Shown: positions 34,539-44,027, numbered from the stretch's first letter. The stretch is DNA of 64,000 nt from Pedobacter gandavensis (GCF_014172405.1 NZ_WNXC01000003.1:372001-436000), one strand, 5' to 3'. Notes: generated by a model not told the origin, from the letters alone. Translations and numbers: made by a program.

Positions 34539-35912
34539 ATGGAAACAACTCAATCGCAAAAAGAAAAATCGGTATTCCAACAACTTCAGGAATCCGTTGG
34601 CGCTAAATTATTTTTAATTGCCGTGCTCACACTGCTCTTGCTCATTCCCTCCTCCTGGATACAATTCCTGATTGAAGAGCGACAAGGCAGACAAGATGAT
34701 GCCATCAAAGAAATTTCAGAAAAATGGTCTGGTCCGCAATTGATAGAAAGCCCAATCTTACAACTCCCATATAAAACATGGACCAAGACGACCGATGTTA
34801 ACGGCAAACAAATGATGAAAGAAAGTCTTTCCACCATATACCTTCTTCCAGAAACATTGGATATACAAAGCCAGGTGAACCCAGAAATTCTACACCGTGG
34901 AATCTTTGATGCCGTAGTCTACCATGCAAAAATTAGCTTACACGGAAAATTCAGTCCACTAGAATGGAAGAAATCAGGTGTTAATCCTGACCTGATCCTA
35001 TGGGATAAAGCCAAAATTGTTGCCGGAATCAGTGATTTTAAAGGTTTAAAAAGTAGCCCTATCATCAAAATAGAAGGACAACCTTATACCGCGGAGCCAG
35101 ATTTTGCAGCGGACAATCTATTTGCCAACAACTTAGGTGTACAAATTGACCTCGCAGCAAAAAAGAGTGCTGCCATCCAATTCAATTATGAGTTAGAGTT
35201 GAGAGGTAGTGAGGCCTTGAATTTCCTGCACCTGGGTAAAAATAGCACCATCAAGGTAAATGGTGCATGGAACAATCCAAGTTTCACAGGGGCATTTCTT
35301 CCGGAAAACAGGAACATCACGGAAAAACAATTCAATAGTACCTGGAAGATGTCGAATTTCAACAGACCATTTCCGCAGCAATGGATAAGTGGTCAACAGG
35401 TACTGACCCCACAAAATAAAGTCAAAGCCACATTTGGGGTTAAATTTTTGCTCCCGGTAGATCAGTATCAGAAAACCATGCGCTCTGCAAAATACGCCAT
35501 CCTCATCATTTTACTGAGCTTCATCTCTCTTTTCTTTATCGAGTTATTGAACAAAGTAAAGGTAAACCTGCTGCAGTATGTGTTAATCGGGGCAGCAATG
35601 ATCATCTACTATACGCTATTACTTTCATTTACTGAGCAAGTAGGATTTGCAATTGCCTATTTTATTGCCTCAGTAGCTACAGTAATCTTGGTCAGTAGCT
35701 TTATTGGTGCTTTTCTCCGGAATAAAAAAGCGGCAATCGCTTTCGCCATTATTCTCAGCATCTTTTATAGTTTCATTTATGTGATTATCCAGCTACAAGA
35801 CCTTGCGCTGCTTTTCGGAAGTATTGGCTTGTTTATTACAGTGGCCTGTCTGATGTATTTCTCGGTGAAAATAAACTGGCATAAACCGGGTGTGGACCTT
35901 GCTCAATCTTAA
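34539..35912 (+). CDS. creD: CreD family inner-membrane protein
   Basis: Inner-membrane protein of 457 aa. One membrane segment (about 22-45, AKLFLIAVLTLLLLIPSSWIQF) is followed by IEERQGRQDDAIKEISEKWSGPQLIESPIL, the CreD signature, a large periplasmic domain to about residue 315, and five further membrane segments to the end. In gamma-proteobacteria creD is controlled by CreBC and affects envelope integrity and beta-lactam response; its biochemical function is unknown. Here CreBC is absent and a winged-helix gene lies directly upstream, with a shared palindrome in front, so regulation must be different. It converges on an M28 peptidase gene across a long hairpin. Confidence 0.92.
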   Translation: METTQSQKEKSVFQQLQESVGAKLFLIAVLTLLLLIPSSWIQFLIEERQGRQDDAIKEISEKWSGPQLIESPILQLPYKTWTKTTDVNGKQMMKESLSTIYLLPETLDIQSQVNPEILHRGIFDAVVYHAKISLHGKFSPLEWKKSGVNPDLILWDKAKIVAGISDFKGLKSSPIIKIEGQPYTAEPDFAADNLFANNLGVQIDLAAKKSAAIQFNYELELRGSEALNFLHLGKNSTIKVNGAWNNPSFTGAFLPENRNITEKQFNSTWKMSNFNRPFPQQWISGQQVLTPQNKVKATFGVKFLLPVDQYQKTMRSAKYAILIILLSFISLFFIELLNKVKVNLLQYVLIGAAMIIYYTLLLSFTEQVGFAIAYFIASVATVILVSSFIGAFLRNKKAAIAFAIILSIFYSFIYVIIQLQDLALLFGSIGLFITVACLMYFSVKINWHKPGVDLAQS

Positions 35913-35948
35913 GAAATTTTTTCAATCGCAAGATAAACCAATCTATTT

Positions 35949-35980
35949 AGCGCTGAATTCCTGATTAGGAATTCAGCGCT
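35949..35980. terminator. Bidirectional hairpin terminator between creD and the M28 peptidase gene
   Basis: Perfect 14-bp stem (AGCGCTGAATTCCT and its complement) with the 4-nt loop GATT. The flanking T-runs are short, so termination may be imperfect, but its place between convergent genes suits a shared terminator. Confidence 0.65.
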
Positions 35981-36038
35981 TTGAAATTTACCATTTCCAT
36001 TCTCCAGCAACCTTCAAAGGGAGTTCCAGGTCATTATC

Positions 36039-37481
36039 CTAGAGGAACTTTTTCAACACCTCATCTGATTGTCTGCTGACAGGAATATTTGGGGTATTCG
36101 CTAAAGCATAAGCCAGCATCGCACTAAACCTTACGGTATTCCTTAATTCCTGATCATCCACCAGTGAGAATACATCTCCGTCAGAATGGTAAAAAGGACC
36201 AGAATGATTCGGCAACTGCTCCCCTGCGCCACCACCAGTAGGGATCCCTTCCAATAAGAAAGGCTGGTGATCGCTATGCAAACCTGCGCCTGAATAAAAT
36301 ACATTTTTGAAACCAGTATCCAGTTTATTGATCTGGCTCCCCCAAGCGGTAAATAAATCTTTCATTTCTACCCTACTCGTAGAAAAACCTTTAGGGTTAT
36401 TGGCCATATCATAGTTCAACATAAAGCGGACTTTATCCAGTCCATTTTGTTTTTGCGCTTCCGCAACATAAGCTTTTGATCCTAGTAAGCCTTGTTCTTC
36501 GCCCATAAACAAGATAAATTCCAAAGTCCTCGCTGTTTTTAGATTTAGTTTTTTGAAAGCACGCGCCATATCGATGATGGCAAAAGAACCTATCCCATTG
36601 TCGATTGCACCTGTTGCCAGATCCCAGCTATCCAGATGGCCACCTACCACAATTTTCTCTTGCGGCAACGTCGTTCCTTTAAGTGTCGCAATTATATTTC
36701 TGGCTTTAATTGGGCCAGAGAAATTGGTCATGTTTAAACTTGCGTATTGCTTTTTATGCTGAAGTGTTTCCTTTAAAGCCATCCCATCTTCCAAGCCAAT
36801 GCAAATTGCAGGGATAGGAATCAGTTTTCCAGTTACCGAAGCAGTTCCGGTTAGCAATACACCATCTTTTACACCATTGATCAGGATGATCCCAACGGCG
36901 CCATGGTTAATGGCAATGGCCGCTTTTTCCGATCGGTGTAAATAAGGTGTTTTTTCAGGGGATCCAGGAAGGATACCCAGATATACCAGGGCGATTTTCC
37001 CCTTCACCTTTCCAGCGTCCTTTGTATAATCAGCTTCTAAACCATTCCCCAAATCAATCAGCTCTCCTAATACATTCGCTTTTACCGGCGAATGCGCCAA
37101 GGTCACTGAGTTTACCTTTTTCAATTCATTTTCTGAATCTCCAATTTTCGTCTCATTGCTTAGTCTGCTCCAACTTTCCACCTCAAAAGGTTGATATTTC
37201 ACCTCATAACCGTAAGACTTTAACAGTTGATAGGCATAAGCCTCTGCTTTTGCTCCATTTTCAGAACCAGTTAAACGGTGCCCAATATTTTCTGTAGCGA
37301 ACTTCAGGTTATCATACGCTTTAGAATTGGCCTGAACTTCAGCATTGATTTTTTTGAAAACCGGGACGAAATCATCCTGAATCTGTCTTTGCGACTGTAT
37401 TTCCGTTTTCTTTTGTACGGACGTTTGTGCTACCGCAGAAACTGCGATACCACAAATCAATAAACTAAAAATAGTTTTCAT
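36039..37481 (-). CDS. M28 family metallopeptidase with PA domain, exported
   Basis: Zinc aminopeptidase or carboxypeptidase of 480 aa. Signal peptide MKTIFSLLICGIAVSAVAQ. A protease-associated domain (about 130-240, GKIALVYLGILPGSP and AINHGAVGIILINGVKDGVLL) is inserted before the catalytic core. Zinc ligands and catalytic residues lie in VVGGHLDSWDLATGAIDNGIG (His, bridging Asp), MGEEQGLLGSKAY (catalytic Glu) and AGLHSDHQPFLLEGIPTGG (last His region). Periplasmic or extracellular peptide breakdown is likely. A TAAATTTG -7 element lies 72 bases upstream at 37553-37560, partly past the end of the ispB-like gene. Confidence 0.93.
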   Translation of the reverse strand: MKTIFSLLICGIAVSAVAQTSVQKKTEIQSQRQIQDDFVPVFKKINAEVQANSKAYDNLKFATENIGHRLTGSENGAKAEAYAYQLLKSYGYEVKYQPFEVESWSRLSNETKIGDSENELKKVNSVTLAHSPVKANVLGELIDLGNGLEADYTKDAGKVKGKIALVYLGILPGSPEKTPYLHRSEKAAIAINHGAVGIILINGVKDGVLLTGTASVTGKLIPIPAICIGLEDGMALKETLQHKKQYASLNMTNFSGPIKARNIIATLKGTTLPQEKIVVGGHLDSWDLATGAIDNGIGSFAIIDMARAFKKLNLKTARTLEFILFMGEEQGLLGSKAYVAEAQKQNGLDKVRFMLNYDMANNPKGFSTSRVEMKDLFTAWGSQINKLDTGFKNVFYSGAGLHSDHQPFLLEGIPTGGGAGEQLPNHSGPFYHSDGDVFSLVDDQELRNTVRFSAMLAYALANTPNIPVSRQSDEVLKKFL

Positions 37482-37569
37482 AATGGGGGTATTTTCAATG
37501 AAAATAAGGATTTTGCCTGTACAGTTCTACCTGCAGGTCATTTTTTTTGCAACAAATTTATGATGATGG

Positions 37570-38541
37570 TTATTTCTTGCGTTCTGTAGTATAACGAACC
37601 AACTGCTCCAGTCCTGTTCTGGCTTCTCCTTCTTCAAAAGAATAGAGAATATCGAAAGCTTCCTGCTGATACTGCACCATTTTTTCATGCGCATAGCGAA
37701 CCCCTTCTTTGGCATTCACGAAATCGATGATTTGTTGGATTTTAGCGGGGTCATCCTGGTGATTTTTCACCAAACTGATCATTTTCTTTTTCTCTGCTTT
37801 TTCAGAACGATTCAGGGCATAGATCAAAGGAAGTGTTACCTTTTTCTCTTTAATGTCGATACCTAGCGGTTTTCCAACATCATCAGTTCCAAAGTCAAAA
37901 GTATCGTCTTTAATTTGAAAAGCGATACCTACCTTTTCACCGAACAACCTCATTTTCTCGATGGTTTCCTCATCGGCACCTGCAGAAGCAGCACCACAAG
38001 CGCAGCAAGAAGCAATTAAAGAAGCTGTTTTCTGACGGATCACATCAAAGTATAATTCTTCACTGATGTCCATCTTACGAACCTTTTCAATTTGCAGCAA
38101 CTCCCCTTCACTCATTTGCTTTACCGCTTCAGAAACGATTTGCAACAGACGGAATTCCCCATTATTTACGGAAAGCAACAATCCTTTGGCCAGCAGGTAA
38201 TCACCTACTAAAACCGCAATCTTATTTTTCCATAAAGCATTGATGGAGAAGAAACCTCTACGTTCGTAAGCATTATCTACCACATCATCATGCACCAGGG
38301 TTGCAGTATGTAGCAGTTCCACCAAAGCGGCACCTCTATGTGTAGATTCAATGATTCCGCCGCAAAGTTTTGCAGCAAAGAAGACGAACATCGGACGAAT
38401 TTGTTTACCCTTTCTTTTAACAATATAATGGGTAATCCTATCGAGTAATGGTGCGTCACTGTGCATCGAGGCCTTGAACTTTTCTTCAAAGGCAGCAATG
38501 TCGGCGGCTATGGGTAGTTTTATCTGATTTATTCCCGGCAT
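37570..38541 (-). CDS. ispB: Polyprenyl (all-trans) diphosphate synthase
   Basis: Chain-elongating prenyltransferase of 323 aa that condenses isopentenyl diphosphate with allylic diphosphates, here most likely for the menaquinone side chain. The two Asp-rich motifs are TLVHDDVVDNAYERRG (first, DDxxD) and QIKDDTFDFGTDDVGKP (second). GKQIRPMFVFFAAKL before them and the Lys-Glu rich KEKKVTLPLIYAL after them are standard. Chain length cannot be read with confidence. A TATGTTTG -7 element ends 21 bases before the ATG. It diverges from an alpha/beta hydrolase gene. Confidence 0.92.
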   Translation of the reverse strand: MPGINQIKLPIAADIAAFEEKFKASMHSDAPLLDRITHYIVKRKGKQIRPMFVFFAAKLCGGIIESTHRGAALVELLHTATLVHDDVVDNAYERRGFFSINALWKNKIAVLVGDYLLAKGLLLSVNNGEFRLLQIVSEAVKQMSEGELLQIEKVRKMDISEELYFDVIRQKTASLIASCCACGAASAGADEETIEKMRLFGEKVGIAFQIKDDTFDFGTDDVGKPLGIDIKEKKVTLPLIYALNRSEKAEKKKMISLVKNHQDDPAKIQQIIDFVNAKEGVRYAHEKMVQYQQEAFDILYSFEEGEARTGLEQLVRYTTERKK

Positions 38542-38562
38542 TCAGGTGAAAAAATATGTGTG

Positions 38563-38570
38563 CAAACATA
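38563..38570 (-). promoter_or_regulatory. -7 element of the ispB-like gene
   Basis: Minus-strand TATGTTTG fits TAnnTTTG; the expected start is near 38558, giving a leader of about 17 nt. No -33 TTTG at the usual distance. Confidence 0.4.
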
Positions 38571-38613
38571 AATTAAATATCTTTAAAAGCGTACTTTTAG
38601 TAAAAAGTTTAAA

Positions 38614-39633
38614 GTGAAAAATACATTCAAAGTACTTATCGCCGTTATTTTAGTCGCTGCCGTGGTGTATTTTATGGGTCCAAGACCTGTACAACCACAA
38701 TATAGCGCTCAGCTTCCCGTTGTTCCGCAACTCCCTCAGCTTGAAAATTATGTAAAAACCATTGAGTCGAAGCACAAGATCAAGCCGGGTAATGAGGCTG
38801 AGATTGTGTGGGCAGATTCGACGTTAAAACAGCAGTCGGAATATTCCGTCGTGTATTTACACGGTTATAGTGCTTCTAAAGAAGAGGGAAATCCTGTTCA
38901 TACACACCTGGCAAAAGAAATCCATGCCAACTTATACCTGGCCAGACTATCTGACCATGGCGTAGATACCGTTTCGGCCATGGAGTATTTCACGCCGGAT
39001 CGCGTGTGGGAAAGTGCCAAACAGGCTTTAGAAATCGGAAAGAGATTGGGGAAGAAAGTAATTTTGGTGGGTACCTCTACTGGCGGCACTTTAGCTTTAA
39101 AACTAGCCGCTACCTATCCCAAAGATGTTTATAGCTTGATGTTAATCTCCCCAAATATCGAGATCAATGAGAAATTCGCCTGGTTATTAAACAACCCATG
39201 GGGCTTGCAAATTGCCCGCCTAACCTTTGGTGGTAAAGAAAGGGTTGTTTCCGACAGTGATCCTAGATATGCTAAATACTGGTATACCAAGTACCGTTTA
39301 GAATCTGCGGTAGAACTACAGGAATTGGTAGAAACCACCATGAACAAACAGACTTTTGAAAAAGTAACACAGCCAACCTTACTGCTATATTATTATAAAA
39401 ACGAACAGGAACAGGATAAAACGGTTAAAGTATCTGCTGAATTGAGGATGTTTGATGAATTGGGAACTCCTGCTTCATTAAAGGTTAAAAAAGCAATTCC
39501 TAATGGCGGAGACCATGTTTTAGGTTCTTACATCACCTCTAAAGATATTCCATCAGTATTAACGGCTATAGACGACTTTGTAAAGCAGGTCTTAAAAATT
39601 CAGGTACAAGAAAAAGCCGCTGTACAACCCTAA
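38614..39633 (+). CDS. Alpha/beta hydrolase (esterase/lysophospholipase type), membrane-anchored or exported
   Basis: Hydrolase of 339 aa, starting at GTG (38614), the first codon that gives the N-terminal hydrophobic segment (VLIAVILVAAVVYFM). This acts as signal anchor, since no cleavage site is obvious. The core shows an oxyanion-strand motif VVYLHGYSASKEEGN, nucleophile Ser in VGTSTGGTLAL, and the catalytic His in NGGDHVLGS. The substrate is unknown; monoacylglycerol or carboxylester activity fits the motif style. It diverges from the ispB-like gene and converges on ypdA. Confidence 0.87.
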   Translation: MKNTFKVLIAVILVAAVVYFMGPRPVQPQYSAQLPVVPQLPQLENYVKTIESKHKIKPGNEAEIVWADSTLKQQSEYSVVYLHGYSASKEEGNPVHTHLAKEIHANLYLARLSDHGVDTVSAMEYFTPDRVWESAKQALEIGKRLGKKVILVGTSTGGTLALKLAATYPKDVYSLMLISPNIEINEKFAWLLNNPWGLQIARLTFGGKERVVSDSDPRYAKYWYTKYRLESAVELQELVETTMNKQTFEKVTQPTLLLYYYKNEQEQDKTVKVSAELRMFDELGTPASLKVKKAIPNGGDHVLGSYITSKDIPSVLTAIDDFVKQVLKIQVQEKAAVQP

Positions 39634-39685
39634 TAGCTGGTCAGCGGCCTCCATACTTTAGCAGTTCTGATTAAAAGGAAGCGCT

Positions 39686-40648
39686 TTAGCTACCTGCGGC
39701 AATATGCGCAAAGATTTGTTCCGCATGCACCCTGCTATTTTCTATATACCATTTATGAGTATCCATACCTCCACATACTACTCCTGCCAGGTACAAACCT
39801 GGTAGGTTACTTTCCATACTTTCCTCATTATAGAAAGGCTGTGTGCCATCTCCCATTTCTACCCCTAAATTTTTAAGCATCTTGAAATCGGGATGATACC
39901 CCGTCATGGCAATCACAAAATCATTGTCGATGCTGTGTTCCCCATCTGGTGTTTTTATTTTTACTGTTCCTTCGCCAATCTCTGTCACTTCCGAATGGAA
40001 ATGTGCCATAATTTCGCCTTCTTTGATCCTGTTTTCAATATCCGGGCGCACCCAATATTTCACATAAGAACCAATTTCTCCACTACGGATCACCAAGGTT
40101 ACTTTTGCGCCTTTACGGTAAGTTTCCAATGCGGCATCGATGGCGGAGTTATTTGCTCCAATCACGACTACATTTTGAAAGGCATACAAATGCGGATCTT
40201 TATAGTAATGCGTTACCTTGGGAAGCGATTCACCAGGAATATTCATCATCAAAGGAATATCATAAAACCCCGTCGCGACGATCACTTTTTTGGCTTCATA
40301 ATTTGTTTTTGAGGTAGCGATATGAAATCCCCCATCAGGTTGTTTCTCTACCTTCTGAACTTCTTCAAAAAGATGAATGTTTAAAGAAAATTTCTCTTTA
40401 ACTCTCCTATAGTACTCTACTGCTTCATTGCGATTGGGCTTAGGATGAATGCTCACAAAAGGAACATCCCCAATTTCCAGTCGCTGGGAAGTAGAAAAGA
40501 ACGTCATAAACACTGGATAATTGAACAGGCTGTTTACCAATGCCCCTTTTTCTACGATAACATAAGTCAGTCCCGCCTTTTTGGCTTCAATTGCACAAGC
40601 CATCCCAATTGGGCCGGCACCAATTATCAGTACATCGTAATTGTTCAT
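39686..40648 (-). CDS. ypdA: YpdA family bacillithiol disulfide reductase
   Basis: NADPH-dependent flavoenzyme that regenerates bacillithiol from its disulfide in Firmicutes. The 320-aa protein has an N-terminal FAD motif (VLIIGAGPIGMACAIEAKKAG), the YpdA-specific NYPVFMTFFSTSQRLEIGDVPF region, a second dinucleotide motif (VVIGANNSAIDAALETYRKGA) for NADPH, and LPGLYLAGVVCGG near the end. It lacks the CxxC pair of thioredoxin reductases, as YpdA proteins do. It follows an MBL-rhodanese gene by 21 bp, probably in one operon. BshA and YtxJ elsewhere in the window support a functional bacillithiol system. Confidence 0.92.
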   Translation of the reverse strand: MNNYDVLIIGAGPIGMACAIEAKKAGLTYVIVEKGALVNSLFNYPVFMTFFSTSQRLEIGDVPFVSIHPKPNRNEAVEYYRRVKEKFSLNIHLFEEVQKVEKQPDGGFHIATSKTNYEAKKVIVATGFYDIPLMMNIPGESLPKVTHYYKDPHLYAFQNVVVIGANNSAIDAALETYRKGAKVTLVIRSGEIGSYVKYWVRPDIENRIKEGEIMAHFHSEVTEIGEGTVKIKTPDGEHSIDNDFVIAMTGYHPDFKMLKNLGVEMGDGTQPFYNEESMESNLPGLYLAGVVCGGMDTHKWYIENSRVHAEQIFAHIAAGS

Positions 40649-40669
40649 TTTATTTTCCTGAGTTAAAGA

Positions 40670-42085
40670 TTAAGCTTTCATCCCTTTAGAAGGGCAGGCA
40701 AAATCTGTACGCTTCAATCCGGTATTTTTAATCGCTCCATAACCACCGGCGATGTCGATTACATTTTCTACACCACGAGCTTTAAGAATAGATGCAGCTA
40801 CCATAGAGCGGTAACCACCAGCACAATGGATATAATAAGTTTCCTGGTGATCCAGCTCATTGGTCCATTCATTAATGTAATCCAAAGGACGTGTCAAAGT
40901 TTGCTCCAGGTGTTCTGCCTCATATTCTCCTGGCTTTCTCACATCTAATGCCAACACATTTTCATTGCGATTCAATACCTGTTCAAATTCTGTCGCAGAA
41001 ATGGAAGTAATGGTATCCAGTTCTTTTCCAGCCGCAGCCCATAGACTAATGCCATCCATTAAGAAACCAATGGTATTGTCGTAACCTACTCTGGAAAGGC
41101 GGGTAATTGCTTCTTCCTCTTTCCCCGGTTCACATACCAGCAACAAAGGTTGTTTCAAATCGGTGATTAAAGCGCCTACCCAAGGGGCAAACTGCCCATT
41201 TAATCCAATATTCACAGCAGAAGGGATAAAGCCTTTAGCGAAGACCTGAGGATCTCTGGTGTCCAGGATTAATGCGCCAGTACTATTGGCCATGGCTTCA
41301 AATTCATCTGGAGTTAAAGGCGTCAATCCTTTTTCACAAACGTCTTCGAAGCTTTCATAACCATGTTTGTTCATGGCGGCATTTTTAGAGAAATATTGAG
41401 GCGGAGGTAAAATACCTGCCGTTACTTCTATGATAAATTGTTCTTTTGAACTGGCTTTAAGCGCATAGTTCACTTCTTTCTGATGTCCTAAAGTATCAAA
41501 AGTCTCCTTGCTCATGTTCTTTCCACAAGCAGAACCGGCACCATGTGCGGGATAAACCAATACATCATCAGGAAGCGTTAGAATTTTATCTTGTAGAGAA
41601 TCGTAAAGTGTAGCTGCCATGTCTTCCATAGTCAGTTCTCCTTTTTGCGCCAGATCCGGGCGACCGACATCTCCTATAAACAAGGTATCACCAGTAAAAA
41701 TACAATGTGCCTTTCCTTGCTCATCTGTTAACAGATAGGTCGTAGATTCGGGCGTATGTCCCGGAGTATGCAAGGTCGTAATTGTTAATGCGCCAATTTT
41801 AAATTGTTGCCCATCAACGGCGATCAGCGATTTGAAAGTCGTCTGCGCAGTTGGTCCATAAACGATTTCCGCGCCTGATTTTTCAGCCAGGTCAACATGT
41901 CCTGAGACAAAATCCGCGTGGAAATGAGTTTCAAAAATATATTTTATCGTTGCATTGTCTTTCTCCGCACGCTTAAGATAGGGATCTATCTCACGTAGGG
42001 GATCAATAATTGCTGCTTCACCATTACTTTCTATGTAATAGGCTGCCTCTGCTAAACAACCTGTATATATTTGCTCTATCTTCAT
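40670..42085 (-). CDS. MBL-fold protein fused to two rhodanese domains (persulfide dioxygenase-rhodanese type)
   Basis: Cytosolic sulfur enzyme of 471 aa. The N-terminal metallo-beta-lactamase domain carries THFHADFVSGH, LHTPGHTPES and FTGDTLFIGDVGRPDL, the metal-binding set of ETHE1/CstB-type persulfide dioxygenases. Two rhodanese domains follow (about 260-360 and 370-465). The second has the standard active-site loop YYIHCAGGYRSM; the first has a Cys in LLLVCEPGKEEEA but not the standard loop, so it may be inactive or altered. The layout equals that of staphylococcal CstB. Coupling with ypdA suggests that bacillithiol persulfide is handled; this is inference. Confidence 0.9.
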   Translation of the reverse strand: MKIEQIYTGCLAEAAYYIESNGEAAIIDPLREIDPYLKRAEKDNATIKYIFETHFHADFVSGHVDLAEKSGAEIVYGPTAQTTFKSLIAVDGQQFKIGALTITTLHTPGHTPESTTYLLTDEQGKAHCIFTGDTLFIGDVGRPDLAQKGELTMEDMAATLYDSLQDKILTLPDDVLVYPAHGAGSACGKNMSKETFDTLGHQKEVNYALKASSKEQFIIEVTAGILPPPQYFSKNAAMNKHGYESFEDVCEKGLTPLTPDEFEAMANSTGALILDTRDPQVFAKGFIPSAVNIGLNGQFAPWVGALITDLKQPLLLVCEPGKEEEAITRLSRVGYDNTIGFLMDGISLWAAAGKELDTITSISATEFEQVLNRNENVLALDVRKPGEYEAEHLEQTLTRPLDYINEWTNELDHQETYYIHCAGGYRSMVAASILKARGVENVIDIAGGYGAIKNTGLKRTDFACPSKGMKA

Positions 42086-42105
42086 TCCAATTTGCTATTG
42101 AGTTG

Positions 42106-42136
42106 CAAAATTAAGGTTATAATTGAATAGACCAAG
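42106..42136 (-). promoter_or_regulatory. Promoter of the MBL-rhodanese/ypdA operon
   Basis: Minus-strand CTTG (42136-42133), 19 nt, then TAATTTTG (42113-42106). The -7 element is perfect and the -33 element has three of four bases. Start predicted near 42101, leader about 16 nt. Confidence 0.6.
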
Positions 42137-42172
42137 ATTTTGGTTTTTAATTACATTGGCAGGATAACTAAT

Positions 42173-43189
42173 TTAGGCAGTTAACTCTCCACGAAGCGAT
42201 TGTTCCATCAATGCGGCGACCTCCTCCTGGGTATAATCTTGTCCCATTAAATACATCAACTTAGTAACGGTTGCTTCAAAAGTCGTGTCATAACCACAAA
42301 CTACGCCCATTTGCTGCAATTTCTTACTGGTTTCATATTTCCCCAATTCTACTGATCCCCTTTTACACTGCGTAATATCAATGATCAATTTACCAGCATG
42401 GATCGCTTCCTGTAAACTGGCAATAAACCAATCGGCAGTATTGGTATTTCCGGAGCCAAAGGTCTCCAGTACAATTGCATCGACGCCTGATTTGGTAATG
42501 GCATGGACAGCTTGCGGGGAAATTCCAGGATACAATTTCAGCACACCAATATTGGCATTGAACTTTGTATGCACCTTTAAAGGTTCTGTAGGCTGTTTGG
42601 CAATGTAATTTTTATAGAAAGAAAGGTGAACACCAGCTTCTGCCAAAATGGGATAATTTGGCGAGCGGAAGGCTTCAAACTTTTCTGAATTGTATTTAAT
42701 AGAGCGGTTACCGCGGAACAGCTGATAATCGAAATAAATGCATACTTCTGGCACCATCGCTTTACCTTGTTTTTTTGTAGCCGCAATTTCTAGTGCAGTG
42801 ATTAAATTTTCCTTGGCATCTGTTCTGATTTCCCCTATTGGCAATTGGGATCCAGTTAAAATCACCGGTTTAGACAGGTTTTCCAACATAAAGCTCAATG
42901 CTGAAGCCGTAAAAGACATCGTATCGGAGCCATGAAGAATTACAAAACCATCAAATTCCTCATATTTATCACGAATTAAACTGGCTAATTCTTCCCAAAT
43001 CAAAGGATCCATATTAGAGGAATCGATGATGGGCTGAAAAGAATGCACGGAAAGGTCATAGTTTAATCTGGCCAGCTCCGGAACATTTTGTTGAATTTGC
43101 TCAAAGTTAAAAGGAATGAGAACACCAGTTTTAGGGTCGTTTACCATCCCTATGGTTCCACCGGTGTAGATGATTAGTATTTTAGTCAT
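42173..43189 (-). CDS. ansA: Type I asparaginase
   Basis: Cytosolic L-asparaginase, giving aspartate and ammonia; 338 aa is normal. The first catalytic Thr lies in ILIIYTGGTIGMV and the second in VILHGSDTMSFTASALSFML, with the Lys in RTDAKENLITALEIA. No signal peptide, which separates it from the periplasmic type II enzyme. It starts 3 bp after the tatD stop codon on the same strand, so the two are probably cotranscribed. Confidence 0.95.
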   Translation of the reverse strand: MTKILIIYTGGTIGMVNDPKTGVLIPFNFEQIQQNVPELARLNYDLSVHSFQPIIDSSNMDPLIWEELASLIRDKYEEFDGFVILHGSDTMSFTASALSFMLENLSKPVILTGSQLPIGEIRTDAKENLITALEIAATKKQGKAMVPEVCIYFDYQLFRGNRSIKYNSEKFEAFRSPNYPILAEAGVHLSFYKNYIAKQPTEPLKVHTKFNANIGVLKLYPGISPQAVHAITKSGVDAIVLETFGSGNTNTADWFIASLQEAIHAGKLIIDITQCKRGSVELGKYETSKKLQQMGVVCGYDTTFEATVTKLMYLMGQDYTQEEVAALMEQSLRGELTA

Positions 43190-43192
43190 TGG

Positions 43193-43960
43193 TTAGATGT
43201 TAAAGATAATTTTAGAATTGGCAGTGGTTACCGCAGCAATTTCCTCGATATCGGTATGGTAAATGTCTGCTAATTTTTCGGCGATATGGATCAGATAACT
43301 GCTTTCATTTGGTTTACCTCGGAATGGCACAGGTGCTAAATAAGGGGAATCTGTTTCCAATACCAGATTGGCCAATGGAATTTCTTTCAATACCTCATCC
43401 AAGCCAGCTTTTTTATAAGTAACTACGCCACCAATCCCCAGGTAGAAACCAAGATCGATGGCCTGTTTAGCCTGCTCCACATTACCGGTAAAGCAATGTA
43501 AAATCCCTCTTAGTTTGGCATCTCTTTCCTTTTCTAATACTTCGAAGATCTCATCAAAAGCTTCTCTGCAATGGATTACGATAGGTAAGTTTAGGTCTTT
43601 AGCCCATTTGATTTGTTCTGAGAACGCGATTTTCTGAATATCTAATGTGGTTTTATCCCAATGTAAGTCGATACCGATCTCACCAATGGCATAGATCTCT
43701 CTACCTACAATACTTTCGCAGATCTCGTCCAGCACCAATTCATAATCTTCTTTCACATCACAAGGATGTAAACCGGCCATTGCGAAACAGTGGTCTGGAT
43801 ATTTTTGCACCATGGCATCGATTTTAGCAATCGAGGCAATGTCGACATTGGGCAGGAACAATCGTTCAACCTGATTATCAAGACATCTTTGCATCAAGAT
43901 ATCTAATTTTTCCGGGTCTGTCTCGTAATAAAGGTGGGTATGGGTATCCGTCAAAAGCAT
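43193..43960 (-). CDS. tatD: TatD family metal-dependent hydrolase/DNase
   Basis: Metal-dependent hydrolase of the TatD family, 255 aa, known members having 3'-5' exonuclease or quality-control roles. Metal ligands are visible in LTDTHTHLYYE, AIGEIGIDLHWD, IVIHCREAFDE, GILHCFTGN and LETDSPYLAP. The ATG at 43960 is preferred over a TTG two codons upstream because it directly gives the metal motif. A TAACTTTG -7 element ends 3 bases before this ATG, which suggests a leaderless mRNA. It forms a unit with ansA. Confidence 0.94.
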   Translation of the reverse strand: MLLTDTHTHLYYETDPEKLDILMQRCLDNQVERLFLPNVDIASIAKIDAMVQKYPDHCFAMAGLHPCDVKEDYELVLDEICESIVGREIYAIGEIGIDLHWDKTTLDIQKIAFSEQIKWAKDLNLPIVIHCREAFDEIFEVLEKERDAKLRGILHCFTGNVEQAKQAIDLGFYLGIGGVVTYKKAGLDEVLKEIPLANLVLETDSPYLAPVPFRGKPNESSYLIHIAEKLADIYHTDIEEIAAVTTANSKIIFNI

Positions 43961-43963
43961 GGA

Positions 43964-43971
43964 CAAAGTTA
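43964..43971 (-). promoter_or_regulatory. -7 element of the tatD/ansA unit
   Basis: Minus-strand TAACTTTG, full TAnnTTTG match, ending 3 nt before the tatD ATG and abutting the T-run of the upstream terminator. No -33 TTTG is seen, as the upstream DNA is the terminator hairpin. Confidence 0.45.
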
Positions 43972-43973
43972 AT

Positions 43974-44009
43974 AAAAAAAGCCCGTTCGCTATATGCGGA
44001 CGGGCTTTT
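43974..44009 (-). terminator. Terminator after the FKBP lipoprotein gene
   Basis: Stem GCCCGTCCGC / GCGAACGGGC on the minus strand (10 bp with one G-T pair), loop ATATA, flanked by AAAA and a run of seven T. It starts 19 bases after the stop codon. Confidence 0.85.
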
Positions 44010-44027
44010 CTATTTTATGCTTTTTTA

